Of a stretch of 18,563 nt of DNA, positions 16,251 to 18,563 are shown piece by piece. The notes beneath the pieces are model-generated. The model was not told the origin of the DNA. It made no database searches and saw only the letters and a program-made list of their open reading frames with translations. The stretch comes from Candidatus Cloacimonadota bacterium. GTDB taxonomy: Bacteria > Cloacimonadota > Cloacimonadia > Cloacimonadales > WRIO01. Numbering within the stretch: position 1 is the first letter of the stretch; every line of letters begins with the position of its first letter. Made by a program: the position numbers and the translations under genes. The stretch lies in the NCBI GenBank assembly GCA_023230175.1, contig JALNXV010000025.1, forward strand, positions 1 to 18,563, read 5' to 3'.

Positions 16251-17981
16251 CTAATATTTTTTTAAAGGATCAAGCCAACCAAATAAATTAAAAGGTAACT
16301 CACCAAAAGAATAACTAATTCCTGCATTAAACATAATACCACCAAGTCTTAAATCAGGGTATTTACTTGCTATAAAACCACTATTAACATCAATTAAGGT
16401 TTCATCATTAAACTCAAGTGTTAAACCTGTAGGTTTAAAGCCTAATTTATAATCGGCACCAAGGTGTAAAAGTAAGTCAGGTGTTATCATATAATTATAG
16501 GCTAAGCCTCCTTTTAATCCCCAAGCATTGATGGTATATTTGTAGTCAAAGGCGATATAATCACCGGACATAACTAATCTATCATACCCAAATTTAGCAT
16601 TTACGTTTAAACTATTTCTAAAGAACCAAAACTTTTTACTCAGTCCTCCATAGGCACCAAATGTATATACAAATGAGTTAGTAACATCTTCTTCATAAGA
16701 TACTATAGGAATACCAAGGGTTGATTCGAGTTCAAAAAAGGTTTGAGAAACACCAACTATGGGAGCTAAGTTATAGGCAAATTCTATACCGGCAAAGATT
16801 TGGTCTTTTGCATCTTCTTTAAGTAATTGTTTAGGTCCACTAAATTCTAAGAAATTTGTATATTCTTTTGGTATATCCATACCTGTTTGATATCCTGCAA
16901 CAAACCTAAAGTCAATACCTAAACGCGGGTGTTCTCGCAATGTACTACCAACACCTATTTTTGGTCCTATAAATTGTTTAAAAACAGTTAATTCTTCAGG
17001 ATGATTAATATTATCAGCAGTTTTTACTACTCTAACAAATCCGACAGTTTTAGCATTAATCTCGCCTTCCTCATTTTCATAATTTTCGACTAAAAAATAA
17101 CCGTCATCAAGATATAAACCTTCTTTTCGACCTATAGATGCACTATATTTTCTACCCGGTAATGTTTCAACAATTTGACCGGTAATATTAAACTCAGAAA
17201 TTTGTTTTGTTTTAACAGATAAATTTTTTGCTAATGCTTGTATAGCATCATATTGTGCATAAAGTTCTTCACTAACACTATAGACTTCATTACCCCAGTG
17301 ATAATGTTTATAATCTGCTTTCATACCCATTGTTTGTTTTGGGTTTTTATCGGCAAATCCTTGAGTATAAGTTTCTGAAGCTATTCTTAATTGTAAATCT
17401 ATTTTTCCTTCAGGACTAATTTTCACTTGATACCAAATAATTCCGCCCGTGATTTCGACAAAAATTTCATCTCCGTCTTTAGTTAATTCATATTTACTGA
17501 TATAAGGTAAATAAATAAAAGCTGAATTCATTAATCTTTCAATTTCTTCAACCGTTAAGCCCATAGATTTACCTTTAGAACCGGCAAAAGTAGCATCCCA
17601 AGCTTCATCCTTGAAATTACTTATTCTCCCGGTTTGGATTTTAGGATCTTCTAAGATTTCTTTTATTTTTTGTCCGATAGTTTGATTTAAAACTTCAGAA
17701 AGTGCATCAGGAGTGATTACATTTAACGCATTGGCTTGATCTCTAAAATCTTCTAATAATGGCTCGGGAATTTCATTAAAATCAAAACGAGGTAACTCTA
17801 TATAAAAATCAATCATTTTCTCATAAAATTCATAAGGGAATGTATTTACGCCTTTAAAGGCATTTGGACCTATCCATATAGACTCAACACTACTAACAGA
17901 TTTACGTTCATATTTTCCCTCAGTTGAAAAAAGCGATAACATTATACACAAAATCAGTATACAAAAAATTGATTTCTTCAT
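16251..17981 (-). CDS. Outer-membrane beta-barrel-like protein of unknown function
   Basis: I do not recognise a named family. The 576-residue product has a signal peptide (MKKSIFCILILCIMLSLFSTEG, cleavage near 20-22). Residues about 25-180 are helix-rich and acidic (LLEDFRDQANALNVITPDALSEVLNQ, VEEIERLMNSAFIYLP). Residues about 180-320 are beta-rich. From about 330 to the end there are alternating aromatic/glycine strands (GVGSTLREHPRLGIDFRFVAGY, FVYTFGAYGGLSKKFWFF, AWGLKGGLAYNYM, LLLHLGADYKLGF, IMFNAGISYSFG) typical of an outer-membrane barrel, though the final residues are LDPLKKY rather than a terminal aromatic. GGAGG (17990-17994) fixes the start. No neighbour suggests a substrate. Porin, assembly or lipid-binding roles are all open. 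Confidence 0.72.
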   Translation of the reverse strand: MKKSIFCILILCIMLSLFSTEGKYERKSVSSVESIWIGPNAFKGVNTFPYEFYEKMIDFYIELPRFDFNEIPEPLLEDFRDQANALNVITPDALSEVLNQTIGQKIKEILEDPKIQTGRISNFKDEAWDATFAGSKGKSMGLTVEEIERLMNSAFIYLPYISKYELTKDGDEIFVEITGGIIWYQVKISPEGKIDLQLRIASETYTQGFADKNPKQTMGMKADYKHYHWGNEVYSVSEELYAQYDAIQALAKNLSVKTKQISEFNITGQIVETLPGRKYSASIGRKEGLYLDDGYFLVENYENEEGEINAKTVGFVRVVKTADNINHPEELTVFKQFIGPKIGVGSTLREHPRLGIDFRFVAGYQTGMDIPKEYTNFLEFSGPKQLLKEDAKDQIFAGIEFAYNLAPIVGVSQTFFELESTLGIPIVSYEEDVTNSFVYTFGAYGGLSKKFWFFRNSLNVNAKFGYDRLVMSGDYIAFDYKYTINAWGLKGGLAYNYMITPDLLLHLGADYKLGFKPTGLTLEFNDETLIDVNSGFIASKYPDLRLGGIMFNAGISYSFGELPFNLFGWLDPLKKY

Positions 17982-18008
17982 TTATTTTTCCTCCAACAAT
18001 TTTTTCTT

Positions 18009-18039
18009 ATTATAATTTTGAATTATAAAAAAATGTCAA
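18009..18039 (-). promoter_or_regulatory. Candidate promoter of the outer-membrane protein gene
   Basis: On the minus strand a perfect -35 TTGACA (18034-18039) and perfect -10 TATAAT (18009-18014) are separated by 19 bases, two longer than ideal. Transcription would start about 22 bases before the ATG, with the ribosome-binding site GGAGG in the leader. Confidence 0.5.
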
Positions 18040-18151
18040 GAATAATTTTCTACGTTTTTTTGGCATACCCCAAGCAATAGACTTGAGTCTCTAATTGCGA
18101 ATATCGTAGCTTGACCATCCTGGTCGAGTAAGCAAGAAGGGACTTGAGGCA

Positions 18152-18193
18152 AAATAGATTGCTTCTTCGCAAACTCATCGCAATGACAAGATT
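18152..18193 (+). repeat. 42-base direct repeat, copy A
   Basis: Pairs with 18379-18420 at an offset of 227 bases with two mismatches. It contains GATTGCTTCTTCGCAA and CATCGCAATGAC, which resemble the GTCATTGCGA...AGCAATC type of intergenic repeat found in many bacterial genomes. It does not code for a credible protein. Confidence 0.8.
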
Positions 18194-18216
18194 AAGCCGG
18201 CTCTTTAAATCCTTAG

Positions 18217-18236
18217 CCACGGATTTCAATCCGTGG
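18217..18236. repeat. Palindrome CCACGGATT-TC-AATCCGTGG
   Basis: Perfect 9-base arms around TC. It follows GGCTCTTTAAATCCTTAG and precedes GGATAAATGA. A similar GGCTCATCTAAATCC lead-in recurs before the 18318 palindrome, suggesting related REP-like units. Confidence 0.75.
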
Positions 18237-18261
18237 GATAAATGACTGTCTCCCAATATCT

Positions 18262-18291
18262 CCCTATCAGCGACTTAAGTCGCTGATAGGG
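18262..18291. repeat. Perfect 30-base palindrome
   Basis: CCCTATCAGCGACTT (18262-18276) is followed with no spacer by its exact reverse complement (18277-18291). A perfect palindrome of this length can form a cruciform or a strong RNA hairpin on either strand. There is no T-run. Confidence 0.85.
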
Positions 18292-18317
18292 GAATGAATG
18301 TATTGGCTCATCTAAAT

Positions 18318-18337
18318 CCCCATTTTAAAAAATGGGG
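18318..18337. repeat. Palindrome CCCCATTTT-AA-AAAATGGGG
   Basis: Perfect 9-base arms with AA centre, the third such palindrome within 121 bases. The arms differ in sequence from the other two, so these are separate units rather than copies. Confidence 0.75.
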
Positions 18338-18378
18338 CTAAGAATTTATAAATTAGAGAGTTAAGTCGTCCTCAAGGC

Positions 18379-18420
18379 AAATAGATTGCTTCTTCGCAAG
18401 CTCATCGCAATGACGAGATT
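18379..18420 (+). repeat. 42-base direct repeat, copy B
   Basis: Matches 18152-18193 except at two positions (AAG for AAA near the middle, CGAG for CAAG near the end). Together the two copies bracket the three palindromes. Confidence 0.8.
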
Positions 18421-18452
18421 TTAGTCATTCTCGACTCACATTCGCTTTGCTC

Positions 18453-18494
18453 ATTGCAAGTCAAGTCTGACTATATTGCAAGTCAAGTCCGGCT
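18453..18494 (+). repeat. Tandem pair of 20-base units
   Basis: ATTGCAAGTCAAGTC followed by TGACT (18453-18472) and by CGGCT (18475-18494): two tandem copies with a 22-base period and two differences over 20 bases. Confidence 0.75.
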
Positions 18495-18504
18495 TAACTT
18501 TGTT

Positions 18505-18563
18505 GTGCAAGCATCCTTGCTTGCACGCTACAAGCTAGGAAGCTTGTAGAACATATCCTCAAT
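18505..18563 (+). repeat. Small interspersed repeat, copy 3, cut by the window end
   Basis: The best-formed copy of the two-hairpin motif: GTGCAAGCA-TCCT-TGCTTGCAC (18505-18526) and CTACAAGCT-AGGA-AGCTTGTAG (18528-18549), each with nine perfect pairs and a four-base loop. They are one base apart here, but separated by about 37 bases in copy 1, so this copy is a compact form. Its right end is not visible. Confidence 0.72.

Noticed and set aside
18050..18256. 68-codon minus-strand open frame before the outer-membrane protein gene
   Set aside because: It runs through the 42-base repeat and a palindrome, has no ribosome-binding site of note and reads as repeat translation.
18152..18420. CRISPR array
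   Set aside because: Only two copies, 227 bases apart, with palindromes rather than regular spacers between them and no cas genes.

Overview
The window is about 30% GC by eye, gene-dense bacterial chromosome. The best guess for the host is an uncultured member of the FCB superphylum close to Candidatus Cloacimonadota. The main clue is the 971-residue secreted protein, which ends in a C-terminal module of the YPNPFNP...YNIKGQKV...G.Y.Y type with a final basic tail, the style of secreted Cloacimonadota proteins. An outer-membrane barrel candidate shows the cell is diderm. The taxonomic call is an inference; there is no rRNA in the window.

Region 1 (1-8048) is a phosphate-starvation module. On the minus strand lie a partial zinc-finger anti-sigma-like gene at the left edge and a phoB-phoR two-component pair. 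Diverging on the plus strand are a short, atypical sigma-70-family gene and then pstS-pstC-pstA-pstB-phoU, ending at a bidirectional terminator. The expected circuit is: PstSCAB imports phosphate, PhoU relays its status to PhoR, and PhoR/PhoB control transcription. The unusual part is the 162-residue sigma factor set between phoBR and pst, with three identical octamers and a long inverted repeat in its upstream region.

Region 2 (8071-12892) is a compact minus-strand cluster read right to left: yraN-like, mnmE, a secreted 5'-nucleotidase, then fetA-fetB. Genes overlap or are separated by 9-11 bases and several ribosome-binding sites overlap the previous stop codon, so this is probably one operon. 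The secreted nucleotidase releases phosphate from nucleotides and so fits the phosphate theme next door.

Region 3 (12923-18563), also minus strand, holds two large exported proteins: a multidomain CapA-family metallophosphatase-like protein and a 576-residue outer-membrane protein of unknown function. Intergenic spaces here are rich in repeats. A family with two small hairpins per copy occurs at 374-498, 15964-16094 and 18505 to the window end; its first two copies have terminal inverted repeats. The last 500 bases are a mosaic of palindromes and direct repeats with no credible gene.

I found no tRNA, rRNA, CRISPR array, transposase or prophage gene.
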